A stretch of DNA of 64,000 nucleotides, from positions 10,356,501-10,420,500 of the forward strand of contig OZ020517.1 in the NCBI GenBank assembly GCA_963971425.1, in the 5' to 3' direction. Each line of letters starts with the position of its first letter. Positions within the stretch are counted from its first letter, which is position 1. Under the pieces are notes generated by a model. The model saw nothing but the letters and a program-made list of their open reading frames with translations, searched no databases and was not told the DNA's origin. The stretch is from Bryoerythrophyllum caledonicum. Its lineage: Eukaryota; Streptophyta; Bryopsida; Pottiales; Pottiaceae. Shown here one piece after another: positions 24,721 to 36,960 of the stretch. The translations under genes were made by a program, and so were the position numbers.

Positions 24721-25962
24721 CGATAAGTTTTATTTTTATTTTTATTTAGTTATTTTTTTATTTTACTTATCTTGTTGGTTGGAAGGTCTAAGATTTTAGT
24801 CTTCCAATAAATAAAAGACTAGGAGATTTTATGTGGTTGAAAGTGGAAAAGATAAGAAAGTAATGAAGTACCTTGTGGGGTACTTTGGGTAGGGTGACAT
24901 GGGCTGAAGTGCCCACGTCCACTTGAGGTGGAAAAGTGGGAAAAGAGATTCCTTAGTTAGTGAGTGTGTGTGTGTGTGCGCGGGTGAGAGAGCAAGGGTT
25001 TGGAGCAGAACTTTGACTGTATGTAGCTCAGCGAATTTTGTTTGCATGGAATTGAAAATTGGAGGGTTTGTTCTTTGTCTTCAGAAATTTCTATATTCGT
25101 TTTAAAAATTGAATTTGGAGTTATGTAGCAAAAGTTATAAAGGTTTGTTTTTCCGTGAAAACCCGAGGCCATCCATTGAGAGGCAGAGGTTTGACAAGCT
25201 ATAACTTTTGCTGTAGTTCTTAGTTTTCTTTGAAATTTTGAGGGTGTATGCGTCTCTATCTTAGCTTTCTAGAAAGATATCACAATTGAAGTTTTGAGTT
25301 GTGAGCAAGAAGTTATAGAGATCTGAATGAATAGGGGTAGGCAGAACTTTGATTGTCCATAACTTTCGGACAGTAGTTTAGATTGACTTGAAATTTGGAG
25401 AAGTGTTAGTTGTCTGAATTAGCTTTCCAAAGAGCTATTATACTTAGTATTTGAAGTTTTGAGTCATCTGTGTCACTTGTTTGAAGGTTACAGCCTTGGT
25501 GAAACTTTTCCATTATATTTTTGAACACTTCTTTTGAGTTTCTTAGTGTTTTTGAACACTTGAAGACTTTGGAGTTGAAGGATGGAGGAATTGAAGACTT
25601 GAGGCTTGACTTGAAGAGAAGAGAAGATAGAGACAAGTGTGTTGTGGCTTGTGGTCCGATTTCTTTTTTTGTGATTCCAAGCCAGCTTTGGAGGCTAGTT
25701 GTATTTCAATTCTGTTCTTGTAAACTCTGTTGCGGCGAAGTGGGGTTAATTGCCTACACGGTCGTGTTTATGTTGTTCCCACCGGTGAGGCACGTTTGCT
25801 GGTCACCGTGGGTTTGAATTTTAGGAGCCAATCTTTCGGACGGTTTCAACTTGTGGTCTGGCCGTCCCGTTTTACCCGTCCGAGGCCGTGGTTTCTTATC
25901 ACCCACCTTTACCCTTAACCCTTTAGAGCCACCACAGGATAGGCCAACGGGGAGGAGTTTGA

Positions 25963-26004
25963 AGACTGAAGACTGAAGACTGAAGACTGAAGACTAGAGA
26001 CTGA
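25963..26004. repeat. TGAAGACT octamer repeat
   Basis: Perfect or near-perfect 8-bp units, five or more in a row, lie in the non-coding left arm of the MULE. Nearby, at about 26180-26260, a 29-bp unit (CTAGCAATTGCTCTATCAAC...) is repeated about three times. Confidence 0.8.
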
Positions 26005-29000
26005 AGACCTGAAGATTTGAAGATACGATTGGATTCCCGAGCAAACAATCTCCATCGCAGCCAGATTCCCTGCGAATTCTCAAGGCGCTCCCCTCTCTAC
26101 ACGACACCGCATTACTCGCATCGGCCATACGTGTCACAAGTGCAGCATCCGTACAACCTAATTCTCCTCATCATCCCTAGCAACCTTGTCTAGCAATTGC
26201 TCTATCAACCTCGTCTAGCAATTGCTCTATCAACCTCGTCTAGCAAATGCTCTAGACATCATCGAGGATGACAATCTCATCTCCACCAAAGTTAGCCATT
26301 TCTACAAAACTATTACGTAATGTTCCTCCAATACATTGTTGTAAACCTATACAATAGCAATATAGGGAAGGGGATGCAATCCTTATAGGTAGGGAGTCTT
26401 TGAATTTGGGGTAGAAATTCTTTTTAGGTCATACCAATTTAGTAAAAATTGAAGGATCCAAACACCACAATTAAGGTGGGCCAATAAAACCTTACTGATT
26501 ACACCACATAAACATATAAAAGCCTTGCAGATTAGTTAGACGTTAAAAAAGAACACAAATAAGACCGACAACTCTCAAAGGTAGTTGAAAATAAAGCGTT
26601 GGGGGGTGGTAGACACTCCAACATAGAGTGTTATTTTTTATCCACATCACGTCCCCTAGGTGCACCTTCCTGGTCGGGTTTTTTTTTACCTGGACAACAC
26701 TGCGAGCGGCGGTGCTATTTTCATTAAAAGCAACCGAAGAAGGAAACAACTCAACACTATCTTTCTAAACCCTGAAATCCTAAACCATGTCCACGATTCC
26801 AAGGATTAAACTATCTCGAACATTGCCACTAGCTACCTGCTATAATACAATAACATGAAAATATAAGAGGGCAAAGAGAAAAATTAACCACGTGGAAACT
26901 CAACCTAGGAGAACAAAATAAGCATGTAAAGCGGTCTGATGGGGGCGCGAATAGGCCAAGGCTATTGAAGTCTGTGAGGGAGGAAAAGTGAAGACGCACA
27001 GTTTAATCCCTAAGGTACCGTGACAGTTTCGCACCAATACACTTCAGAATTGTTTAATTCTAATGCAATGATTCAAGAAAGAAAAAAAAGCTTTCAGTTC
27101 TAGTTTTGACCAAAGGATCTCATATACGACTTATTAAGTAACATACTCACAAGATTTCACAAACTTTGAGCGCACGAAGTGCGCTATTATATTAATGTTT
27201 ATAGAAAAACAATTGGTTCATTTTTTTTCCACCGTTTAGTGGATTAGCAAACTTTGACTTCACTTGGTGTCAAATATTTTCACTACAGAAGGTGTAAATC
27301 CATTACCCTTTTGTTGAGCATGATGTAAGTTCCTTCTTCACCAAATTTTAGAGGTAGAGGAAAGGTGTGTAGCATATTCAAAACAACTATGGAAGGAGTG
27401 GAGGTTTGAAAATTGCCAATTTGTGTTCGCATTTTTTGTGAAAAAAATATGTTTTAGATTGATAATTCAAATGGTCAGTAAGAAGATTTCCACTACATAT
27501 TCTTGTGCAATACAAAATTGTCTAAAACATGAAGATCTCTAAGTTTTATGTGGAATAGATGAAGTGTGTTTGGTACCGTGCCCGACAATGTGTGACAATG
27601 TGTTAAAATGTTTTACTTGGGTTATTATGCTATTTTTCACGAAAGACAATGAGATATTTTTTCATTATGAAGGAACAAATATGTCTTGCATGTATTAAAA
27701 ATCTCACATTCAATAGTGTCCTAGCAAAAGTTTTTCGAGGTGCCCAAAGTGCTCGCTCGCCACGTTCGAAATTCAAAATCCTAAAACTTATTCATGAAAT
27801 GTCGGATTTAGGATAAAACTGATCTCCCACAAACGTCTTAGTAATGTCCTTCTACAATGAATGATTGGAGATGGATAAAACTCAACTCAAAATGTTGAGA
27901 TTTCAATATGCGTTACACTTAAAGTATGAATGGGTGGTAGTGGAGATAAATTGTCATTCCATTTCCTTGCTGAAATTCTGTCATAATATTTGACTTACAA
28001 TGAATTGCAATTCGTCGTTTGGCATAACATATATTTCTCAACACCAGTAGAATAGGTCATAATCTCCATTAGCCCTCAGTTATTATATGTGTTTTTCATG
28101 AGTTGTCACGGATTCTATACTATAAACATATGTAAGGATAGAGATTTAAAATTGAAGTCAATGTGTAGGTTGGAGTCCCAAATCAATTTTGACGAGATTA
28201 TGTCTTGTATTTACCATATTTAATTTACCAATGATAGGGCTTCAATTGACAACCCTACAAATTGTGCAACTCAACTACAACCACGACGACAACAATCAAG
28301 TAGAGCAAAGAACATGGCAAAGAAGGGGTATTGAATGAGAGTATTTGCAAAGCAAACAAAATAGCTACACTAGTGGTTGATATATTTGGCAAATATCTTG
28401 GATTGAAGAAATGTTAGTTTAACATGACATGTCCTCAGAGCTTTCATACGATGTAGAAATATAATGCAGCTCTACGTCAGCCTCATCGTCAATGAATTGA
28501 AGAACACGCCGATCAAAATAACGTTCTCTACTAATTGAACACGGGGATGATGCAGCTGCCTGCCTAAGGGCCTCTTCTGCATGCCATGGAGTCATTATGT
28601 AGTCTCGAGTGGGGGAACAAACGTTGGCCATCATTCTGCAAATGCCACAACCAAATTGAGGAACATGTGAGAAGGTGCCTCTAGAGGCCATATTATTCTA
28701 CACGTTGGGCTACAAATTTGAACATATTAAGGTAGAGACATTTAGAGGACTTCCAAATTAAAGATGGAAATTGATTGGAAGACAGAAGGTGCTTACGTAC
28801 TGAATCTATTGCGCTTAGCCACCGGTTGGATTTGGATCTCGTCGGCAAGGCGGGGACCAATGGACGAAGACGCAGTAGGCATAGGAGTATTAGGCATTAC
28901 TGCACGAAGAGGCTTCAATAAGGCCTCAAAGACATCATTGTCTTGCTCCAAAGCCACAATGTGGCGCCCAATGTCCTTGCATGCGTGAATAGAATTTCCT

Positions 29001-31469
29001 GACAAATGTGAAGTGTAGAGAATTGTTATTGTTTAATTGTGGATGCAAATTTAATGGATGAAAGTATATCAAAAGTATTACCTGTAGACGCGAACGCATC
29101 AAGGACAAGTGAGCCCGGCTTAGTAAGAGCTACAATGAGCATTCGCAGAACGACAGTATCCTTCTCGCAGGGACCCCTCCATGGGACGTTCCCATTCATA
29201 GATTGTGACTCTAGGGAGGTGTAGTTGAAAACAACATCAGAGTCGAAGACATCGACGTTTAATGCCGACAAAGTCTCATCTGGAGCAATAATGAAGTCTT
29301 CCGGCTGAACAACCTTGGGCACAAATAACTGAACCCTGAATCGTCGGGACTGTAAAAAATAAATGATAAAAGTGAGAAGACTGTATAGAAGTTGAGGTGA
29401 ATGTGTAGGAACTAAAAATTGATGAGAATGATGATAGTGTATTACCTTTACTTTTGGATCCACACTTGAATGCAACGGAAGCTCGTTTATACCCCACCAC
29501 TCCCGTAACATGTAGAAACCGTACGCATCGGCGTAGCTCAAAATATCGGTTTGGACCTTGGGACATTCAGGTGCAAAGGCCAAAATACAACCCTGACGGT
29601 GAAGAAATTCATGCCCAAACTCGAAAACAGACTCAACATCCTTTTTGTTGTAGTTGTTCCACATAGGAACGACAGTAGGCTGTAAAGAGATTGAAGGTAC
29701 CGGCATCCCATCGGGGAAGTCTCCAATGATGGGATTGAAGCCACTGTGCGGGCAAGCCTCCGAACGTTCTTGGATAGTAGTCAAAGCTTGGATCTGCAAG
29801 TATGTAGAAATCAAGGGTTAAACCATGCATGCAATCAAAAGAACGACTATTAAACACTAGTAGTCTTACCTCCATGCAGAACTTGTTCATGTTGGCAAGA
29901 ACCGGGTGCACTTGCGGTAGAGCATCCATTATCTTTGTGAGGCTTGTGTTTTCAATAAGCGTTGTGGACACAAAGTCCACGCTAGGCTGTTCGGTGGATT
30001 TTCCAGTGGCCATCTTCCTCTTCAATCTTTTGAAACCTATGGATACGGGATTAGACGAGTCCATTAACTGAATATGAGTAGCGGGGGAGATAGAGAGACT
30101 TTGCTGAGTCTCGGGGGGTGCTGCAGAGAAGGATGTCTCCTGAACATCATGATCATCAGCACCATCGAAGGGCAAAGCAGCATGCAGTTGCTGCCATCTT
30201 GGTGCTGCATCTCTTGCCGCGAGCTGTGCTTCCAAGGCTTCCGCTTTGCGTGATGCCGTTGCCTCTGCCGCATTTGCCGCTTGTAGCTTCCGCGCCACCT
30301 CTTCTTCGGCCTCCTTCAACTTCCTCGCGACCTCTTCCTTAGCAGCTTTCTTCTTCTTTGCATCTTCCTCGACTGCCTTTTTCCGTGCCCCTCTAGTCTT
30401 CTTCATGGGTGCTGTCACAACCGTGACCAACTCTGTTCCTGCTAGAGCAGGCTGAATAGAATTCCACAGTGGAATGTCAAATAGAGGTGGTCTATTCTTT
30501 GGACAATCTAAGTACCACCCACATTTCTTCCAATGCTCCCGATCCCAGTCCTTCATAATCTCCTCAGTGAACATGCAACTGTCACTAGTAGGATCCAAGT
30601 AGTTTGCGAAGAAAGGAGGAATTCTTGAAACTGCCTTCCTGGGAAGCAACACGTAATGGAAGTACCTAAATAAAGTTCGATTGACAGCCTCAGATAAGAA
30701 CTTCTGCTCATCTGGAGTATTGTTCTTAGAGACACCTTTGGTTGCCAACTCAGTGTTGAAAGCAATCTCCCAAAGCTGAATGCGCATCTGCTCAACCCAG
30801 TCAACAATAGTTGGAATGGCCTCTTCATCAACCGGATGGTAGTTGACAGTCTCGTTCAGTTCAGCCAATGTTCCATGAAGAAGATCGCTTGTTTGAGAAG
30901 AGATCTGAAATCACACAGATTGCATAAGTAAAATATACATGAAAGTATCAATCATGTGATAATTGGAAATTGTATGAAAACCAACACACCTGTGCCCACC
31001 AGGTAGCCCGAGTAGCCAAAGGGGGAAGTCGTGGTCATTGAATTTGGTCTCAGGAAATCTCACAGCTTTTCGAACAGGGGGCTTCATGTTCCACCGCTCA
31101 AGCCACTTAGCCTTCATCGCTGCAGACATCGCGGATGTTGCCAAATAAAACAACTTCTCTTGCAACATCTCTCGGTCATCTTCCCGCTTCTCATAATGGA
31201 TTTTAACCTGATTGAGAAAATCAGGCGTGTGCTTCGGGTCAGCCGGAGGCAACTGCTTCTTTACCTCAGTGACATAGTCCTTCTTCACCTTCTTCACCTT
31301 CTCCAATACTTCGTGATGCAAATCCTTCCTATTCCACTGAACTGTCTTCTCTGGATACTTCTCAATAAACATTCTGTTGGCATGCGCTGCTGCTTCACCA
31401 ATCTCTTGCTGAATTGAGATACAAAAATCAATAGAAAACGCTGTATAAGAGACTAGAGAAACACTACAA

Positions 31470-32160
31470 GATCCTCCAAAAGAAAGTGCCACCAACGGTA
31501 CCACCTTCAAAGGGGGTTAGAGGGAAGAACTCATTGTCACTCCAATGGAGGCGCCGCTAGCGGCTCCCCTATTCAGACTACCCAAAGGTACCTCGCAGCC
31601 TCTAAAATGGAAGTGTGGCCAGCGGCATTCACTCCACAGGATGCCTTGAGCAAGCCACTTGCACCTCATAAACGGTGGGCTGCTGGCAACACTCTCTCTA
31701 GACGCTTCCTCAAGGAAGCCATTAACACCTCAAGAAGAGGGTGCCGCTAGCGGCACTCTCTCTAAGGGGTGCCTTGAGCAAACCACTTGCACCATCAACA
31801 GGGATCGCAGTTGGAAACACTCCCAGTAGAGGCTGCCTCACGGAAGCCATCAACATCCATTAATGAGAGTGCCGCCAACGGCACATACTTTACTGGATAC
31901 CTTTAGCAAGCCACTTGCATCTCTAAAAGGGTGAGCCCCTGAAAGAACCCCTTCTACATGCTGCCCCAAATAAACCATCAAGATCATAAGAAGAGGGTGC
32001 CGCCAGCGGCACTCTCTCCAAAGGATGCCATGTACAAGCGACTTGCCCTCCAAAAGAATGAGTTGTTCGTACTATTTGCACTAGAGGCTCCCTCCAGAAA
32101 GCTATTAGCATTATGTAAAGTGAGTGCCGTTAGCGGCACTCCCTTCAGGGGGTGTAGATG
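31470..32160. repeat. 127/128-bp dimeric tandem array carrying a 16-bp palindrome
   Basis: Cores at 31486, 31613, 31741, 31869, 31997 and 32124 are spaced 127, 128, 128, 128 and 127 bp apart. The best copies read GTGCCGCYARCGGCAC, a near-perfect palindrome. Half-way between lie weaker cores (for example 31551, 31676), so the basic unit is about 63 bp and alternates two versions, one with GCCTTGAGCAAGCCACTTGC and one with TTCCTCAAGGAAGCCATTAA. The array sits wholly in the intron between exons 5 and 6 of the ParB-methyltransferase gene. Confidence 0.88.
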
Positions 32161-33616
32161 ACATGCAATTAACTCCACAAAGCCATTTCACTAAGAATGA
32201 TCATACATTTGACAAATAATGATTGTTAGATAAATGAAATGTAGTAGTAAGAGGTGAATAGTACCTGATATAGTACTCCAACGAGTCCTTTAACAGTAAG
32301 CGTGTACAATGTTGGAGTTCTATCCCGTTTCGCAATCGCATCATCAATTTCAGCCTTTGTCACTAGGTTCTCAAAATATGAGAGGGGTTGCCCAGCAATT
32401 CGTTGAATTCTATACAACTTGTGGACAAGGTTTGATTTCACGTGGCACCTCTGGTTCCGCCTGCAAATGGAGTGGATGGAGTTAAGGGACAAGGTAGACA
32501 ATTTTTACAATTTAGTAAATTTCATGAAATCAGAACTTACCAATTGACCTGGTGGAGTGCAGTCACGAGCGGTCCTGTCGAACCTGTTGGAACATCCAAG
32601 ATAATCGACTCCACTGCGTAGTGCCAATCTATGTCATCACTGTGGTCTCTGTTGATAATCTCCAGCCAAGCTTTGAGACGATGGTTCCCATCCCAAACAT
32701 AGAACATCTTACCCGAGTACTTCATCAAGTCTTCATCTGCCAGCAGTTGTGCCTCAAACTCGTCATTCTTCTTCTTCCACAATGGACTCTATCCAAGAAT
32801 AATCTCCTCGCTAACGTCAAGTGTCTTCCCGTGATTATTTTGCAGTGCAACATAGAAAACGCCATGACCCTCCATGTACCCGGTGCTCACAAAGTGAGCC
32901 TCTACAGAGCTAACGTCGTTTGAGAGAGGCGGCCTCACCGCCAATACTTCCTTCATTCTACAGAGAGGGATATCAATCTTGGACTTCTTTCGTGGCTTCA
33001 TCCGTAACTTCTCCAGGACAAGACTCGTGTTCACTGATTCCTGCAATACAAGTGAATCCATCTCTCTCCCCAAATCCTCGGCTGACATTTCCTCCCGAAG
33101 AATATCATCGGCGTTCTCATCCTCTAAATTGTTCTCATTGTCTTCATCGTCATTGGAATGGACACCTGCATCTAGAGATTGGTTAAACAAATGGAATAGA
33201 ATACAGAACTGCTTTTGATAGTATAGATGCATTTGCTACCTGAATTTTCACAAATTGGAGGTTGCACGTTGCCCTCTTGGTCGAATTCTCGTTCCACGCC
33301 CTCAAGCTCCATATCTGCAACAAAGCATTTGAGTTAACTTCAAGATTAAATGCCGACAGTCTAACAAACAGTCACGAATTGACATCACTGGTTTCCTGGT
33401 TCCACGAGTGAACATCACTGGTTTCTCGAATAATCATCACTGGTTGCACGAATAAACGAACTGGTTTCACAATTATACATTTCTAGTTTCACTAGTGAAC
33501 TTCCCTGGTATCCAATAACCATCACACGTTGAGAAAATTCTCGCACATTAAGTCGTCGCTGTAGAAGTACTGAATGAACAAAAAATACCGATTGTTAAAG
33601 TGCCGAATTCCACTAT

Positions 33617-33686
33617 GTTCGGAAGGACCCCTGTGAAGGAGGTGCCGCCAGCGGCACTTCCTTCACAGGTGTCCTCGAACCATGCA
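33617..33686. repeat. Hairpin with GTGCCGCCAGCGGCAC core (a)
   Basis: The arms around the core pair over about 30 bp: GGACCCCTGTGAAGGAGG on the left with CTTCCTTCACAGGTGTCC on the right. The right flank TCCTCGAACCATGCACCTGC also follows hairpin (b), so a longer unit was copied. Confidence 0.8.
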
Positions 33687-34794
33687 CCTGCCCGGCCATC
33701 CTACACTTCCTCCATTCGCGCCAAGAAGCAGTGTAGAGTCCAAGAGGACTCTCGACATTCTTATCCTTTGCAACAGTGCCCACACTTGTCTGTGCTAATA
33801 CCAAATCACTGTAAAAGCACTGATATCCCAGACATCAACATCCAGGTTCATGCAGAGTATTGCCTTAATGCCATGAAAATCATCTAGTTTTGGATCAAAA
33901 TATTTGAAGCTAACATTGACAACCTTCAGGACAAATCAACATTGTCACACACATGGTTACTTCAATACAAAATTCTAACAAATAACTGAGACACTGTCAG
34001 TCGACGAGTGAAAGCAATCTGCTCTCCCGATAAAATAATGTAAATCGCAGTGAGTGAGAAAACGTCGTTGCAGACAACATATCAGAGGTGTGAATGGTGA
34101 GTTTACTTTACTATATTTCAGCAGTAAAACTATTTGAAACCACGCATACATATTAATGAAATCGCATTTTGATCGATTCTTCGTCCTTCCTACCCAGCTA
34201 CATGAAAGGGATAACGAACAATCACTCTAAAAATCTGCATGTACAACGTAGAAAGGCATTTCGTTCGTGCCCTCATCACTTCGCTCAGACTACATATGAG
34301 GAGAGCCTTACATTACATTGCTTTCAGAGAAGAAAACACTCTAACCATACATTCGCACATGCATGTCAAGTTGGCTGAGATAAGCATTCTCAGCAGATCT
34401 CTGATAGATTAACCTCGCAAGTGACGAGGCCATCCTACAGTTGCTCCATTCATGTTTTCACTAGTGACAAGGCCACGAACCAGGTCAGGTTCACGGACCA
34501 GACCGCCTACAAATTCGGCCGCCATTCCAAGTAGAGACTCTTGAACAGGACTTGCTATTGTTCTCCCTCCTCGAACAGGACTTGCTATTGTGTATACAAA
34601 TGTGCTTTGTTCATATAATTAGGTTTAGGATTATCACAGTTGGTTCCACGTCCTCTTTCCAGCGACAGAACTGACATTTCTATTGCATGCATACATGCAC
34701 CAAGCTATGCGAACACGACAACCAGGTAATACTACGTCATGATTTGCACAAATAGAGTTTGTCAGAGATTATGTGCAACTATTCATTATTGCTA

Positions 34795-34876
34795 ATTTGG
34801 TAGAACACCTGTGAAGGAGGTGCCGCCAACGGCACTTGCTTCACAGGTGTCCTCGAACCATTCACCTACCCGGCCA
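34795..34876. repeat. Hairpin with GTGCCGCCAACGGCAC core (b)
   Basis: The arms ACACCTGTGAAGG / CTTCACAGGTGT pair around the same core as (a). The downstream flank matches that of (a). It lies in the large intron between exons 2 and 3 of the cargo gene. Confidence 0.8.
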
Positions 34877-35315
34877 TCATACCTAGGTCACGAGTGTATT
34901 TCAAGTTGGCTCCAAATCGAGCTGAATCTGAATCGTTGGACAAATTCAGCAGTTAGCTTGACAACTTCAAAGTTCAGCAGTTAGCTCGACAACTTCAAAG
35001 TTCAGCAGTCTATCAGTTAGCTTCTGCATCCACGTCGTCTGCTGAACTGCTAGGTATGATGGCCGGGCAATTGTGCACTTCTACGTATGATGGCTCACGA
35101 CTGCACTTCAACCTAGAAGTTGTCTGAATCTGAATCGTTGGACAACTTCTGCCTGGACGTGGACGCCAACAACGTTTGTTTAACTAAAAACAGCTTCGAC
35201 GTGAACGCCAACAACGTGGGTGTAACTAGCTTTTGCGTCGACGTGGACGTCAACAACGTTGGTTAAACTAGGTTCAGATTCGGCGTGGACGTGGGTTTAA
35301 CTAGCTTCTGCTCCG

Positions 35316-35913
35316 ATGGATGAACGTGATGCGGTCATCCTTCGCCACTACACCAGATCCCATCAGAACTCTGAAGTTAGGCTCGATGAACGTGATGCGG
35401 TCATACCAAGGCCACTACACCAGATCTCATCAGAACTCAGAAGTTAAGCGCGATGAACGTGATGCGGTCATACCAAGGCCACAACACCAGATCCCATCAG
35501 AACTCAGAAGTTAAGCTCGATGAACGTGATGCGGTCATACCAAGGCCACAACACCAGATCCCATCAGAACTCAGAAGTTAAGCTCGATGAACGTGATGCG
35601 GTCATACCAAGGCCACTACACCAGATCTCATGAGAACTCAGAAGTTAAGCTCGATGAAGGTGATGCGGTCATACCACGGCCACTACACCAGATCCCATCA
35701 GAACTCAGAAGTTAAGCTCGATGAACGTGATGCGGTCATACCAAGGCCACTACACCAGATCTCATGAGAACTCTGAAGTTAAGCTCGATGAACGTGAAGC
35801 GGTCATACCAAGGCCACTACACCAGATCCCATCAGAACTCTGAAGTTTAGCGCCTTTGGGCCGGAATAGTACTGGTCCAGGGTGACCATCCTGTCAGCCC
35901 CTGTGCTGCATCC
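35316..35913 (+). repeat. 67-bp tandem array derived from the 5' half of 5S rRNA
   Basis: Units begin GATGAACGTGATGCGGTCAT and start at 35319, 35385, 35452, 35519, 35586, 35653, 35720 and 35787: eight units, period 67 (first interval 66). Each contains the 5S-like text GGTCATACC...ACACCAGATCCCATC...AGAACTC.GAAGTTAAGC and then stops short. The last unit runs on into a complete 5S-like sequence. Some units share derived changes (CTCATGAG for CCCATCAG), so the array grew by local duplication. Confidence 0.9.
35795..35913 (+). rRNA. Full-length 5S rRNA-like sequence (probable pseudogene)
   Basis: At about 119 bp it spans a 5' GCGGTCATACC, the middle AGATCCCATCAGAACTCTGA, TTTGGGCCGGAATAGTACTG, GGTGACCATCCTG and a 3' end CTGTGCTGCATCC able to pair with the 5' end. 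TTTT follows at 35915-35918, a pol III-type terminator. The box A region reads GAAGTTTAGCGCC, with one change from the usual GAAGTTAAGC, and other positions are diverged. It lies on the plus strand within a minus-strand intron inside a transposon, far from any standard 5S cluster. It may be dead, or a transcribed 5S-derived (SINE3-like) unit. Confidence 0.7.
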
Positions 35914-35942
35914 ATTTTGATCTATAAAATAAAATCCAAGTC

Positions 35943-36140
35943 CAACGATTCAGATTCAACTCGATTTGGAGCTGGATCGACCACTATAATAGTTAATGAG
36001 TAACAAGTTTGTTTGGTAGATCCACTGTAAAGTAGGTGCCGCCAACGGCACTTGCTTCACAGTGGATCTACCAAACAAGCTTGTTACAGATTTATGATTA
36101 CAGTTGACGACCCAGCTCCAAATCGAGCTGAATCTCAATC
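35943..36140. repeat. About 195-bp imperfect palindrome with GTGCCGCCAACGGCAC centre (c)
   Basis: The inner arms pair over 40 bp with about four mismatches (TTTGGTAGATCCACTGT / ACAGTGGATCTACCAAA). Pairing resumes further out (ACTCGATTTGGAGCTGG / CCAGCTCCAAATCGAGCT, ACGATTCAGATTCA / TGAATCTCAATCGT). The outer arms differ from hairpins (a) and (b) but still pair with each other, while the core is the same. Confidence 0.85.
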
Positions 36141-36349
36141 GTGGCACTTGCTTCACAGATGAAGTATATTGGCCCTGTGAATGCCATGACGACAACTAAA
36201 TAGAACGTCACTGGTTGACGTTGACCGAAATCTACAACCGCAACTCTACACTAAGCATGTGAGTGCAACAAAAAATGTTACTAGAACTCTACATGATTTG
36301 TGTACGACACAATATAATGCCTCCCTGCATTGAAGGTTTCCTGTATTTG

Positions 36350-36960
36350 AAGTTAAGCAGAGTTTGGTAGACGTTTGGCGGAGTTTAATTGATGTTTAGC
36401 AGATTATTGTTGACCTTTAGCGGAGTATAATTGACGTTAAGCGGAGTATTATTGTCGTTTAGCGGGGATCTGTTGACGTTTAGTAGTCATTTGTTGACGT
36501 TTACAAGGGTCCCGACTCTTTAATCTCCCTCTCCCTTAGTCTCCCGACTCTCCTCTCCCTCTCCCTACTATCCAAACCCCTCCCTAAACCGACTCCTTAC
36601 TCTCCCGACTCTCTTACTGTCCCGACACGACCCTTACTGTCCCCACTCCTTCTTGTCCCCACTCCTTACTCTCCCTCTCCCATACAGTCCCGAGACGACC
36701 CTTACTGTCCCGAATCCTTTCTCCCCCTCACCATACTGTCCCGACCCCTTACTGAGCCGACTCCTTACTCTCCCTCTCCCTACTGTCCCGACCCCTTTCT
36801 GTCCCGACTCCTTACTCTCCGTCTCCCTTACTGTCCCGACACGACCTTTACAATCCCGACTCCTTCATCTTCCTCTCCCTACTGTCTCGACCAAATACTG
36901 TCCCGCACCCGACCCCTAACTGTCCCGACTTCTTACTGTCCCGACTTTGGAACAAAAGGA
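36350..36960. repeat. Short-word repeats: GACGTTTAGCGGAG, then CTGTCCCGACTCCTTACTCTCC
   Basis: 36355-36505 is built of imperfect units of TTGACGTTTAGCGGAGTATTA. 36515-36960 is pyrimidine-rich with many ACTGTCCCGAC and CTTACTCTCCCTCTCC units. Both lie in the first large intron region of the cargo gene and appear non-coding. Confidence 0.8.

Larger units (their letters stand above)
23877..28418. other. Non-coding left arm of the MULE
   Basis: I see no gene I can defend. Contents: A-rich AGTGAAAGTAAACAAAAAATA repeats (23925-23985), a tRNA-derived SINE-like stretch (about 24470-24720), TGAAGACT octamers (25963-26004), a 29-bp tandem (about 26180-26260), and about 27000-27900, which looks like an inverted copy of the dispersed repeat at 53.3-55.5 kb. 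A minus frame at 24127-24375 (82 codons) is open but unrecognised. Confidence 0.5.

Noticed and set aside
24923..25105. Gene suggested by plus frames at 24.9-25.9 kb
   Set aside because: Only short frames with GT-repeat and low-complexity content; no domain or consistent splice pattern.
29633..29800. ADPSFDYYP as a methyltransferase DPPY-like motif IV
   Set aside because: It comes from reading through the intron between exons 7 and 8 in another frame. The spliced frame there reads IQALTTIQERSEACPHSGF, so this motif is not in the product.
31470..32160. CRISPR-like array
   Set aside because: The repeats are contiguous tandem units with no unique spacers, in a eukaryotic intron.
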